Below are positions 9,620 to 18,688 of a DNA stretch of 64,000 bases, piece by piece. Where the stretch lies: contig NZ_SGIU01000001.1 of NCBI RefSeq assembly GCF_004296335.1, positions 1,589,290-1,653,289 on the forward strand. The letters run 5' to 3'. The first letter of the stretch is position 1, and the number at the start of each line of letters is the position of its first letter. The notes under the pieces are model-generated. The model saw nothing but the letters and a program-made list of their open reading frames with translations. It had not been told where the DNA came from and searched no databases. The translations under genes and the position numbers were made by a program. Source of the DNA: Flagellimonas allohymeniacidonis (GTDB taxonomy: Bacteria > Bacteroidota > Bacteroidia > Flavobacteriales > Flavobacteriaceae).

Positions 9620-9801
9620 TACTTTTTATATTTCAAGTAATTCATAAAACCTAATATGGTCGGTGCCCAGAATGCTATGAAAATAGCATCCATCTTTTTT
9701 CCACTCAGGAAAAGTACTTCAGAGACGATGATGATCGATACCACAACAAGGAGCATGATACAGTTCATTACCCCAACTCTCTCAATAAATTTTTGGAACA
9801 T
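9619..9801 (-). CDS. Small two-helix membrane protein (60 aa)
   Basis: 60 residues with two hydrophobic segments (about 12-31 and 38-55), a Lys pair between them and a basic tail LKYKK. No signal peptide cleavage site. It overlaps by one base with the downstream 31-aa membrane peptide. Family not recognised; it may be a small subunit or regulator of a membrane complex, but nothing nearby identifies a partner. Confidence 0.55.
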   Translation of the reverse strand: MFQKFIERVGVMNCIMLLVVVSIIIVSEVLFLSGKKMDAIFIAFWAPTILGFMNYLKYKK

Positions 9802-9904
9802 TAAGCGTATTTCGTAAAATTAGCTATCCCAATATACTTAATATAACGGTGGATTTCTTAAAAAAATTGTGATTTTCTTAACATTTATTTTTGGAAGGGG
9901 AAAC

Positions 9905-10678
9905 CTACACAGAAATAATTGTTTTAAAGACTACTTCTGAGTCCTTTGTATAGTCAAAACCGGTATGCAATTCCCGCTGCTCCACAGCGTATGGATAGAA
10001 GGAAATAGGTTCAATGCACACCATGTTCGGAACCATGGTCCAGCACATAAAATGACCGAAACCTTCGGTTTCAATCTTAACTTCCTTCTTATCCTTTAGT
10101 GTGATGGCTTCACAGTCTGCCACCTGCAGTGCCCTATGCCCCACGGCAAGGACATCTTTGAGGGGAATTTCACGGGAATCCGTTTCAAGGACAGGGTTTT
10201 CGGTATACAATTTAAAGGCGGGGTGATACCCAATCATATAGGGCATATCGCGTTCTGCATTCAAAACAAGCGTAACCTCAAGCTGGTTCGGTTTAAGTAC
10301 AAATCGCTTTTCAAACTCAAAACTATAGGGCCACATCAGCAAGGCCTTATTGGAATTTTCAGGAAATTTTCCGTTTTGCACCGGAGTGCCACCCTTGTAG
10401 ACTTTTTTGAAAGTCGCATGGGTATCGTCATGTGAAATCAAGTCATAATCCAATAACCTTAAATGCCCATGTTGGTCCAAAATTGCATTTCCTCGAGGAA
10501 CTTGAACGGCATAACCCGCATCTTTTACAGGACCAATGATGGGAAACATCTCCGTATCGGCGCTACCCCATCCCGGGCTTCCCTTTTGATGGATATATTC
10601 ATGGCCATCTACTTCATAGCCTACCAATTCTCCTTCTTCGATTCTTACGGTTTGATTATCTAATTTTAAGTATGTCAT
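9905..10678 (-). CDS. Aldose 1-epimerase family protein
   Basis: 257 residues, cytoplasmic. The sequence follows the galactose mutarotase-like fold: GSPGWG and TEMFPIIGPV near the N-terminus, MIGYHPAF with the probable catalytic His, and VCIEPISFYP with the probable catalytic Glu close to the C-terminus. It interconverts the alpha and beta anomers of a sugar or of a sugar phosphate (YeaD-like). It lies 32 bases after the M20 peptidase in the same direction and may share its transcript. Exact sugar unknown. Confidence 0.8.
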   Translation of the reverse strand: MTYLKLDNQTVRIEEGELVGYEVDGHEYIHQKGSPGWGSADTEMFPIIGPVKDAGYAVQVPRGNAILDQHGHLRLLDYDLISHDDTHATFKKVYKGGTPVQNGKFPENSNKALLMWPYSFEFEKRFVLKPNQLEVTLVLNAERDMPYMIGYHPAFKLYTENPVLETDSREIPLKDVLAVGHRALQVADCEAITLKDKKEVKIETEGFGHFMCWTMVPNMVCIEPISFYPYAVEQRELHTGFDYTKDSEVVFKTIISV

Positions 10679-10710
10679 TGGTGATGTTTTAAAGGATTCG
10701 GTTCAGCTTT

Positions 10711-12006
10711 TTATTCGTTGATCAATCTATAAATCAAAATGGCTGTTCGTTTGGTCAATGCTTCAATGGTGTTCAAATTAACGGTTTCTTCCGGGGTATG
10801 GGCTCCGGAGCCCATAGTACCCAGGCCATCCAAACAATCCACATATTCTGCAACAAAGGAAACATCCGCAGCTCCCCTTCTACCCGGGTCATACGCCAAC
10901 ACTTCACCCTGATTAAGATCAAGACTCACTTGGTTCAGGGTATTCAATAAATTCATATTTCCTTCAGAGGGTTGCATGGCCGGGTAGCTGTCAGTAAAAC
11001 TGATGGCAGCGGAAGTCTTGGGTAGGTTGTTCTTTACGATTTCACGCATCTTGTTCCTTGCACGTTCTTTTTGTTCTTCGGAAATAAACCGAAGCCCTCC
11101 ACGGGCAATGGCTTTCTGTGCCACCACATTGCCTTTTCCAAAAACATCTCCTTTACTAGTGGATGTATCAAAATTCACAAAAGTACCTCCCAAAAGGGTT
11201 CCGGGATTAAAGGTAAGCAGCTCTTCCCCTTTGACATCGGTATAAAATTGATGCAAAATCCTAGAAATCTCAAAAATAGCTCCGGCTCCCGTACGCTCAC
11301 TGAAAACCCCAGAAGAGTGCGCCCTTTTTCCTTCTACTTCCAAAGCCCAACCCGAAGCTCCCCGTCGGGCCACAGTAGCATAGTTGAATCCTGTGGAAGT
11401 CTCAAAACCAAGGGCCACATCGCTTCGCTTTGCAGCTTCAATCAACTCCTTACGGCTTATATCTAAAGGCTTTCCCGTGCTTTCTTCATCTCCCGTAAAG
11501 GCCACAATAATCTGCGCATTCTTTAAAAGTCCATTCTCGTGCAAGGCCTTAAGGGCGTATAACACTATGACATCACCACCTTTCATATCGTTGCCTCCCG
11601 GTGCATGGGCAATGCTGTCATTGACCATTTTGAACTCTTGAAAGGGGCTATCTTTTTCAAAAACGGTATCCAGATGACCGATCAGCAATAGCTTTTTACC
11701 GTTCTCTCCTTTCGTTTCCGCAAAAAGATGTCCGGCCCTTCCCATTTCCGGAGGCATATCAATCCATTGGGTCTGAAAATTGATGGCATCAAAAGCATCT
11801 TTAAATACCGTACCCACCTCCTGAACGCCCTCCGCATTTAAGGTGCCACTATTGATGTTGACGACTTTCTTAAGAAAGGAAATGGCCTCATCATTGTTCT
11901 TTTCAATGGTGGCCACTATTTTTTTCTCTTTACCAGATAACTTTTGGGAATAACCCGATGCGCTTAGTACGAGTGTAAAAAGCAACAAAACTGCTTTGCG
12001 AACCAT
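10711..12006 (-). CDS. M20 family zinc peptidase (glutamate carboxypeptidase-like), secreted
   Basis: 431 residues with a signal peptide (residues 1-20, ...SASGYSQ). The M20 dinuclear zinc site is visible: GHLDTVF (His ligand and Asp), GGNDMKGG (bridging Asp), FTGDEESTG (general base Glu and Glu ligand) and GAHTPEET near the C-terminus (His ligand). The central dimerisation domain contains RRGASGW..EVEGKRAHSS. It should hydrolyse peptides or folate-like glutamyl bonds in the periplasm. The CBS-type gene ends 30 bases upstream of its start. Confidence 0.85.
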   Translation of the reverse strand: MVRKAVLLLFTLVLSASGYSQKLSGKEKKIVATIEKNNDEAISFLKKVVNINSGTLNAEGVQEVGTVFKDAFDAINFQTQWIDMPPEMGRAGHLFAETKGENGKKLLLIGHLDTVFEKDSPFQEFKMVNDSIAHAPGGNDMKGGDVIVLYALKALHENGLLKNAQIIVAFTGDEESTGKPLDISRKELIEAAKRSDVALGFETSTGFNYATVARRGASGWALEVEGKRAHSSGVFSERTGAGAIFEISRILHQFYTDVKGEELLTFNPGTLLGGTFVNFDTSTSKGDVFGKGNVVAQKAIARGGLRFISEEQKERARNKMREIVKNNLPKTSAAISFTDSYPAMQPSEGNMNLLNTLNQVSLDLNQGEVLAYDPGRRGAADVSFVAEYVDCLDGLGTMGSGAHTPEETVNLNTIEALTKRTAILIYRLINE

Positions 12007-12036
12007 GTTGGAAATTTTGCTTTTGAAGGTAACAAA

Positions 12037-13017
12037 TTATTCTATGAATCCCTTCTCCCGCATCCAATCATCATTGAACATTTTACCCACATAGCGACTT
12101 CCATGATCATGGAACAGTACCACCACAACATCGTCCTTCGTAAAATGTTCCTTTAACTGAAGAAGTCCTTTTATGGCGGCTCCAGCGGAATTGCCCAAGA
12201 ACATCCCTTCTTCCTTGGCCAAACGTTGTGTATAAACGGCAGCGTCCTTATCAGTGACCTTGGTGAAACCATCAATAATATCAAAACGGACATTTTCAGG
12301 CAGTATGTCCTCACCAATACCCTCAGTGATGTAGGGATAAATTTCATTTTCATCGAAAATCCCTGTTTCGTGATATTTTTTGAAGACCGACCCATAGGTG
12401 TCCACACCCCAAACTTTTATGTTGGGGTTTTTCTCTTTTAAGTAGGTCCCCACACCAGAAATGGTTCCGCCGGTACCCACGCCCACAACAAAATGGGTCA
12501 CCTTTCCATCGGTTTGTTCCCAGATTTCCGGCCCTGTACTTAAATAATGTGCTTTGGTATTGCTCGGATTATCGTATTGATTGACATACCAAGAATTCGG
12601 AATCTCGGTGGCCAGTCTTCTCGCTGTGGAGTAATAACTTCTGGGGTCATCAGGAGCCACATCGGTAGGACACACATGCACCTCACTGCCAACAGCTTTC
12701 AGAATATCTATTTTTTCTTTGGATTGCTTATCGCTGATTACGCATATCATTCGATACCCCTTGACCACGGCGGCTAAGGCAAGGCCCATACCGGTGTTAC
12801 CGGAAGTACCCTCGATTATGGTCCCCCCAGGTTTAAGGACTCCAGCAGCTTCGGCATCCTCTACCATTTGTAGGGCCATACGATCTTTGACCGAGTTGCC
12901 AGGGTTAAAGGTTTCATATTTTGCCAAAACCAAACAAGGTAGTTCTGCTGTAAGCTTGTTCAACTTTATCAAAGGGGTGTTCCCAATCGTCTCAAGAATG
13001 TTATTTGCGTATTCCAT
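12037..13017 (-). CDS. PLP-dependent cysteine synthase / cystathionine beta-synthase family
   Basis: About 326 residues from the ATG at 13017 (a GTG four codons upstream, 13029, is less likely). Fold type II PLP enzyme: Lys in NPGNSVKDR binds PLP, EGTSGNTG holds the cofactor phosphate/substrate carboxylate, and GVGTGGTISG is the phosphate-binding loop. It lacks the regulatory CBS-pair domain. Expected reaction is beta-replacement on serine or O-acetylserine giving cysteine or cystathionine; the two cannot be separated by eye. Confidence 0.85.
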   Translation of the reverse strand: MEYANNILETIGNTPLIKLNKLTAELPCLVLAKYETFNPGNSVKDRMALQMVEDAEAAGVLKPGGTIIEGTSGNTGMGLALAAVVKGYRMICVISDKQSKEKIDILKAVGSEVHVCPTDVAPDDPRSYYSTARRLATEIPNSWYVNQYDNPSNTKAHYLSTGPEIWEQTDGKVTHFVVGVGTGGTISGVGTYLKEKNPNIKVWGVDTYGSVFKKYHETGIFDENEIYPYITEGIGEDILPENVRFDIIDGFTKVTDKDAAVYTQRLAKEEGMFLGNSAGAAIKGLLQLKEHFTKDDVVVVLFHDHGSRYVGKMFNDDWMREKGFIE

Positions 13018-13107
13018 AATCGGGCACAAAGATAGTTTTTTGGAATGGTGAATAACAGTAATTCTGTGAAATCAAGGAACAAATTTTCAGCTAAAAATCC
13101 TTGAAAA

Positions 13108-14349
13108 TCATTCAAACTTGATGGCCTTCACCGGAGTTATCTTGGTAATGATGTAGGAGGGAATCAACAACATCAACAAACAAAGGAGCATAACGCCCAG
13201 ATTGAGCAACAGAACCGTAGGCAAATCAATAAAAACTGGAATGTAATCGATATAATATTCTTCTGGATTGGGAAACTTAAAAAAGCGATAACGATGTTGC
13301 AGGAACAAAAGTCCAAGACCAACCCCATTGCCCCACAACAAGCCAATGGAAATCAAATAAGCGGCATTGTACAAGAACACTTTTCGTATGCTCCAGTTTT
13401 CTGAACCCAAGGCTTTTAACACCCCAATCATTTGTGTACGCTCTAAAATGAGGACCAGCAAAGCCGTGATCATATTGATGCCCCCAACAATAATCATAAT
13501 GCCAATAATCAAAGCAATATTAAAGTCGAAGAGTCCTATCCACTCAAAAATTCGAAAGTACTTGGATCTGATGTTTTGGGTATCCAAGCTCGAAATGGTT
13601 TTCCCGTAAATCTCTTGGGTCTTAGCTTCCATCTCATCAAAATCGGAAAGAAAGACCTCAAAGTTTCCTATTTCGTTTTCCTCCCATTTATTCATTCGCT
13701 GAATGTGACGAATATCCACAAACACATAGGTGGCATCAAACTCCTCAAAACCGCTGTCATAAATACCAACAATCTCGAAACGACGGTTGTTAGGTACTTT
13801 TGATGGATCTCCTTCCTTCAGAAAAAAGGAAAAAAAAGAGTCGCCAACCTTTAGTTGTAGGCGATTGGCCATCAATCGAGATACCAATACCTCATCATTC
13901 AATTTTCCAGAATAGTCAGGAATTCGTCCATCCACCAGATATTCTCCAAACACGCGCCAATCATAATCTGTCCCTACGCCCTTGGCCAACATTCCCTCAA
14001 AAGTATCCTCGGTTCGTATGATTCCCCCTTTGGTCGCCACCGCTTGAACATGCTCCACGCCTTCCACGGATTTGAATTCTGGGTAAAACTCCTGATTCAA
14101 AGACACTGGAGAGATGGATACTTCGGAAGTATTGTTGTCGAAGTTGGAAATTTGAATGTGACCATTAAATGCCGCCACTTTTTCCCTGATCTTATGCTTT
14201 AGGCCAACCCCAGTGGCGATGGCAATGAGCATCATCACAATGCCCATAGCGATGGCGGCAATCGCAATTTTTATTATAGGGGCGGAAATGCTAATTTTAT
14301 GTTCCTTCCCTGTGATCAGGCGTTTGGCAATAAACAGTTCTAAATTCAA
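13108..14349 (-). CDS. ABC transporter permease, LolC/LolE (FtsX) family
   Basis: 413 residues. An N-terminal membrane helix (about 24-47), a periplasmic MacB-like domain and three C-terminal helices (about 270-300, 320-345, 370-400) make the four-helix type VII ABC permease of the lipoprotein-releasing family. It begins with the family-typical MNLELFIAKRLI. Likely moves lipoproteins from the inner membrane toward the outer membrane; the ATPase is not in the window. Its start codon lies three bases from the divergent start of the NamZ-like gene, so each promoter must overlap the other coding sequence. Confidence 0.85.
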   Translation of the reverse strand: MNLELFIAKRLITGKEHKISISAPIIKIAIAAIAMGIVMMLIAIATGVGLKHKIREKVAAFNGHIQISNFDNNTSEVSISPVSLNQEFYPEFKSVEGVEHVQAVATKGGIIRTEDTFEGMLAKGVGTDYDWRVFGEYLVDGRIPDYSGKLNDEVLVSRLMANRLQLKVGDSFFSFFLKEGDPSKVPNNRRFEIVGIYDSGFEEFDATYVFVDIRHIQRMNKWEENEIGNFEVFLSDFDEMEAKTQEIYGKTISSLDTQNIRSKYFRIFEWIGLFDFNIALIIGIMIIVGGINMITALLVLILERTQMIGVLKALGSENWSIRKVFLYNAAYLISIGLLWGNGVGLGLLFLQHRYRFFKFPNPEEYYIDYIPVFIDLPTVLLLNLGVMLLCLLMLLIPSYIITKITPVKAIKFE

Positions 14350-14352
14350 CGG

Positions 14353-15579
14353 ATGCCCAATTTATCGGTTCTCAAAAGTACAGCTTTCTCTTTGGTTTTG
14401 CTCGTTTTCTCTTGTAAAGGACAAACCCATCCTCCAGAAAAAATTTCGAATCCAGAAAAAAATAAATCCCCAAATCAAGTTGTTGTTGCGGCCAATCAAA
14501 CAGATGCTTACCTCCCCTTATTGAAGGGTAAAACCATAGGGGTAGTGGCCAATCAAACGAGTGTTATTTTCAAAGCGGAGGGGCATACGCATCTTGTGGA
14601 TTCTCTCTTATCTCTTGGAATCAAAGTCAACAAAGTATTTGCTCCCGAACACGGATTTCGGGGTCGGGCTGATGCCGGCGAGTTAGTGGAGGATGGCCTG
14701 GATAAAAAAACAGGACTTCCCATTGTTTCTTTATATGGGAAGAACAAAAAACCTTCCAGGGAACAGCTTGAAGGAATTGACATTGTAGTGTTCGACATAC
14801 AAGATGTGGGTGTTCGTTTCTACACTTACATCGCCACCCTACATTTGGTAATGGAAGCTTGTGCAGAAAATAACATTCCTGTTTTGGTCTTGGACCGACC
14901 CAACCCCAATGGGCATTATATCGATGGGCCTACCATGCAAGCGGAACATACAAGTTTTTTGGGCATGACCACCATCCCCTTGGTATATGGCATGACCATT
15001 GGGGAATATGCCATGATGCTCAACGGTGAAGACTGGTTGGAGAATGGTGAACAAGCAAACTTACAAGTTATCCCCCTCCAGAACTACACGCATCAAACTT
15101 CCTATAGTTCGCCCATACGCCCTTCTCCGAATTTGCCGAACGATGTAGCCATCAATCTGTACCCCAGTCTTGGTTTGTTTGAGGGCACCTATGTCAACGC
15201 CGGCCGAGGTACGGAATTCCAATTTCAACGTTATGGAGCTTCCTTTTTAGATAGCACAATCTATGATTTCAGTTATGTGCCAAAACCCAATTTTGGTTCA
15301 AAATATCCAAAAGAGGAGGATAAAAAATGCTTTGGAAAGGACTTGTCATCACATCCTAAAATGAACTCGGTTTCTTTGCAATGGTTGATGGATGCCTATA
15401 CATACTCTTTGGATAAATCCAAGTTTTTCAATACCAACTCTTTTACAAAGCACGCCGGAACTGCTCTTTTACAAAAACAAATTGAAGAAGGTCTCGAAGA
15501 ATCCAAAATTCGGGAAACTTGGCAAGAAGACCTTGATACTTTTAAGGAGATACGTAAAAAATACTTGCTTTACGATTGA
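14353..15579 (+). CDS. namZ: Exo-beta-N-acetylmuramidase NamZ family lipoprotein (DUF1343)
   Basis: 408 residues. A short lipoprotein signal ends at Cys21 (VFSC). Family-typical blocks follow: KTIGVVANQTS, FAPEHGFRG, FDIQDVGVRFYTYI, LDRPNPNG, PSPNLPN and GRGTEFQF. DUF1343 includes NamZ, which removes terminal N-acetylmuramic acid from peptidoglycan fragments; a role in muropeptide recycling outside the cytoplasm is inferred. The gene starts three bases from the divergent permease gene and its last 10 bases overlap the convergent sterol desaturase gene. Confidence 0.85.
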   Translation: MPNLSVLKSTAFSLVLLVFSCKGQTHPPEKISNPEKNKSPNQVVVAANQTDAYLPLLKGKTIGVVANQTSVIFKAEGHTHLVDSLLSLGIKVNKVFAPEHGFRGRADAGELVEDGLDKKTGLPIVSLYGKNKKPSREQLEGIDIVVFDIQDVGVRFYTYIATLHLVMEACAENNIPVLVLDRPNPNGHYIDGPTMQAEHTSFLGMTTIPLVYGMTIGEYAMMLNGEDWLENGEQANLQVIPLQNYTHQTSYSSPIRPSPNLPNDVAINLYPSLGLFEGTYVNAGRGTEFQFQRYGASFLDSTIYDFSYVPKPNFGSKYPKEEDKKCFGKDLSSHPKMNSVSLQWLMDAYTYSLDKSKFFNTNSFTKHAGTALLQKQIEEGLEESKIRETWQEDLDTFKEIRKKYLLYD

Positions 15580-16406
15580 GTTTCGGTAGTCGGTCTACGG
15601 TATTTGTGAAAAGGCTGTTTTAATAACCCAACAATGCTGCTGTTCTCCTTTTCATTGGGAAACGTATCCACCCCATAAACAATTTTTTTAGGGTCGAGGG
15701 TCATATAAGTTCTAAAAAGCCTATCCCAAATAGAAAAGATATTCCCATAATTGGAATCGGTGTAAGGCAATTTATAATGATGGTGCACCTTATGCATATT
15801 GGGACTGACGATGATCCAGCTAAGAACTGTGTCCACTTTTTTGGGCAACTCAATGTTGGCATGATTGAACTGCGACAAGACCACAGAAAGACTTTGATAG
15901 AGCATTATAATTCCGATGGGAGCTCCAACCAAGAAAACGCCGATCAAGGTGAATACATATCGAATTACACTTTCCAGTGGATGATGCCGATTCGCCGTGG
16001 TGGTGTCCACATTATGGTCAGAATGATGCACCAAATGCACCATCCAAAGCGGTTTCACCTTGTGCTCTACCCAATGCGCCGCATACGCCCCAATAAGATC
16101 CAAAAACAGGACTCCCAACAATACATAAAGCCATAAGGGCATTTCAGGCAACCAATTGATTATTCCAAACTCGTTGGCAACGGCCCAGTCGGAGGTCTTT
16201 AGCAGTAGAAACGCCAAGGGGAAATTCACAATAATGGTAGTCAGCGTGAAAAAGAAATTAGGTACGGAATGTCTCCATTTTTTATAAGGGATACTGAAAA
16301 GGGGTACAACGCCCTCCAAAATCCAGAAAAAAGTAATGCCCCCAACCAAAATAAGACTACGGTGTAAGGCGGGAATGGTTTCAAAGTAGGCTATCAACTG
16401 TTCCAT
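15570..16406 (-). CDS. Sterol desaturase / fatty acid hydroxylase family membrane protein
   Basis: 278 residues with several membrane helices. The di-iron histidine clusters of the family are present: HWVEHK, HLVHHSDH, and HKVHHHY, plus NRHHPLE. Such enzymes hydroxylate or desaturate lipids, sterols or carotenoids using O2. It follows the YkgJ-like gene after 21 bases and overlaps the 3' end of namZ by 10 bases. Substrate unknown. Confidence 0.85.
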   Translation of the reverse strand: MEQLIAYFETIPALHRSLILVGGITFFWILEGVVPLFSIPYKKWRHSVPNFFFTLTTIIVNFPLAFLLLKTSDWAVANEFGIINWLPEMPLWLYVLLGVLFLDLIGAYAAHWVEHKVKPLWMVHLVHHSDHNVDTTTANRHHPLESVIRYVFTLIGVFLVGAPIGIIMLYQSLSVVLSQFNHANIELPKKVDTVLSWIIVSPNMHKVHHHYKLPYTDSNYGNIFSIWDRLFRTYMTLDPKKIVYGVDTFPNEKENSSIVGLLKQPFHKYRRPTTETQS

Positions 16407-16427
16407 ATCTTCAAATATAAGAAATCG

Positions 16428-16922
16428 TCATGGCTTGATTCTCCGTTTCATCTCCTCAACAATATTGAAAGCTGCTGGGCAAATGGCCACATTTTTGAGG
16501 GTCAAGTTGGTGATTTGATGAAATTTTTTGCGATTCGTATGGGGAAATTCCCGGCATGCCTTTGGGCGAACCTCGTAAATAAAGCAGGCGTTGTCATCCC
16601 CTAAAAATGCACAGGGGACCTCTTGCAACACATGGTCATTGTCCTCATCCACTCTCAAATATTGCTGTATGAACTCCGCAGGGCGCAATCTTAAATGTTT
16701 GGCAATACGTTCGATATCTGCCGAGGTAAAGAGTGGGCCGGTAGTTTTACAGCAATTGGCACAGGTAAGACAGTCCGTTCTTTCGAACTCCGACTCATGC
16801 AGTTCATCCATCAAATAATCCAGGTTCTTTGGAGGTCGCTTTTTAAGCTTTGCAAAAAACTTTTTGTTTTCTACGTGCTTCTCCTTGGCTCTTTGAGGGA
16901 GTCGTTTCAATTCATTTTCCAT
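16428..16922 (-). CDS. YkgJ-family cysteine cluster protein
   Basis: 164 residues. The cluster CLTCANCC is followed by C.FLGDDNACFIYEVRPKACREFP, the typical CxxCxxCC...C...C...C arrangement of the YkgJ (zinc/iron chelating) family. Cytoplasmic, function unknown. It is transcribed just upstream of the desaturase-family gene (21-base gap). Confidence 0.85.
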   Translation of the reverse strand: MENELKRLPQRAKEKHVENKKFFAKLKKRPPKNLDYLMDELHESEFERTDCLTCANCCKTTGPLFTSADIERIAKHLRLRPAEFIQQYLRVDEDNDHVLQEVPCAFLGDDNACFIYEVRPKACREFPHTNRKKFHQITNLTLKNVAICPAAFNIVEEMKRRIKP

Positions 16923-17004
16923 GCACTACAAACTTAAAAAACCCTTTTCAATTAAACCTTTGGATGGAATTAAAGTCCCATTTTTGTAGCTTTCAAAAGA
17001 AGAT

Positions 17005-17715
17005 ATGGCCGATATTTTTGGAATTGCGTTGCTTGACTATTACCACGGAAACTATTCCGAGGATATCAAAACCCATTCTTCCTTAGAGGAAGAGGACCGA
17101 ATTCCCCTGCCCTACCTTTTCAGAAGTTTTGAGGAAATGCCACAGTTGGAGCAAAAAGCGCTCGAGCTGGCAAGAGGCGAGGTTCTTGACATCGGTGCTG
17201 GTTCGGGGAGTCATAGTCTGTTTCTTCAAGAGAAAGGATTTCAAGTGACTGCGCTTGATTCATCAAAGGGAGCCATAGAAGTTTGCAAGTTGCGCGGCTT
17301 GCAATCTGTCAGTCAATCGTCCATTATGGACCATTCAGGTCGGCAATACGATACGTTATTGCTATTGATGAATGGTATCGGATTAGCAGGCAAAATTGAA
17401 AGTTTGGAAGGGTTTTTGCTGCATTTAAAGTCGTTATTAAAACCAGATGGACAAATCTTGATGGATTCCAGCGATATCATTTATATGTTCGATGAAGATG
17501 ATGATGGTGGATTTTGGGTTCCAGGCAATACCAATTATTATGGGGAAGTAACTTTTTATCTGGAATATAAAAATGATAAAAGCGACCCTTTTGATTGGTT
17601 ATATGTTGATTTTGAAACCTTAAAAACCCATTGCGAAAAGGTAAATCTTGATTGCGAACTTGTAATATCTGGGGAACATTACGACTATTTAGCTAAACTT
17701 TCTGTAAAAACATAA
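17005..17715 (+). CDS. Class I SAM-dependent methyltransferase
   Basis: 236 residues. SAM-binding motif I is VLDIGAGSGSHSLFL (about residues 58-72), with motif II acidic residue in TALDSS. The rest of the Rossmann fold follows (LLLLMNGIGLAG; LKPDGQILMDSSD). Substrate unknown. It diverges from the YkgJ-family gene with about 80 bases between starts. Confidence 0.85.
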   Translation: MADIFGIALLDYYHGNYSEDIKTHSSLEEEDRIPLPYLFRSFEEMPQLEQKALELARGEVLDIGAGSGSHSLFLQEKGFQVTALDSSKGAIEVCKLRGLQSVSQSSIMDHSGRQYDTLLLLMNGIGLAGKIESLEGFLLHLKSLLKPDGQILMDSSDIIYMFDEDDDGGFWVPGNTNYYGEVTFYLEYKNDKSDPFDWLYVDFETLKTHCEKVNLDCELVISGEHYDYLAKLSVKT

Positions 17716-17758
17716 TACAGTAGCTAGTTTGCCCGTTTTAAATTGATATGATTTTGTT

Positions 17759-18676
17759 ATGAAAAAGAAAAGATTTCTACCATTGCTTCTTGGTCTTGTT
17801 TTATTGATGGCCTGTTCAAACGATAGTGACAATACCCCACCACCTGATAATAATTCCAACAGCAATAACAATGGCAACAACGGCAATAATGGCAACAACA
17901 ATGTTGACCGGTCGGCCAATCTATTGGGCGCTGGAGATTCTGCCAACGACCTCTTAGCAAACACCAACTTTGATAGATTGGTCATCGAAATTGGGCATGT
18001 GGCCGGATTTCAGCCTACTGTGGAGACCTTAGCAAATTTTGAAGACTTCATACTAAATCAGTCTTTTAAGGAAAATATTCAAATAGACCTTCTCTCTTTA
18101 TCCTCTCCAGAGGAAACTACGTTGACACTTCAAGAAATCGTAGATCTCGAAAACGATAATAGAACAGCTTACAACGACGGAACCACCTTGGCCATCTATA
18201 TCTATTTTGCTGATGCGCCTTCCGACAGTGATGACGATGACGAAGGTTTGGTCACCGTAGGTTCGGTATATCGTAATACGTCTATGGTAATCTATGAATC
18301 TACCATAAGAAGGCTCGCAAGCCGCAGTTCGACCATTACGCTTTCCGATTTGGAGACGGCTACCCTAAACCATGAATTTGGGCATTTATTCGGATTGGTT
18401 AATTTGGGCACAGACCCCGTCAACTCTCATGAAGATCTTGATGCCCCCAATCATTGTAACGTTCAGGGTTGTTTGATGCGTGCTGAAATTGAGTTCGGTA
18501 CCGTTTCAAGAAGTGCACAAGCTTCTTCCAAAGAAGGAATATTGCAGTCTGTGTGTGATTTAAGTGGTAACTCCCTGGTTCGAAGGCTAGAATCAAGAAC
18601 TGGAAGAGGGTTGGCCATTATTCCTGTTCTAGATGATGAATGTGTTTTGGATCTACAAAACAATGGAGGGCGTTAA
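17759..18676 (+). CDS. Metzincin-like zinc metalloprotease lipoprotein
   Basis: 305 residues. Lipoprotein signal ending at Cys19 (LMAC), then an Asn/Gly linker (about residues 30-48) that spaces the enzyme from the membrane. The zinc motif HEFGHLFGLVN starts at His205; His205, Glu206 and His209 are intact, but the position of the third metzincin ligand (215) is Asn, so the third ligand may be a later His (HEDLD or NHC, residues 224-232). CLMR at 238-241 is a plausible Met-turn. The pattern matches a Bacteroidota family of envelope metalloproteases. An acidic loop is present at 155-162. Confidence 0.7.
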   Translation: MKKKRFLPLLLGLVLLMACSNDSDNTPPPDNNSNSNNNGNNGNNGNNNVDRSANLLGAGDSANDLLANTNFDRLVIEIGHVAGFQPTVETLANFEDFILNQSFKENIQIDLLSLSSPEETTLTLQEIVDLENDNRTAYNDGTTLAIYIYFADAPSDSDDDDEGLVTVGSVYRNTSMVIYESTIRRLASRSSTITLSDLETATLNHEFGHLFGLVNLGTDPVNSHEDLDAPNHCNVQGCLMRAEIEFGTVSRSAQASSKEGILQSVCDLSGNSLVRRLESRTGRGLAIIPVLDDECVLDLQNNGGR

Positions 18677-18688
18677 AGCCAGCGACCA

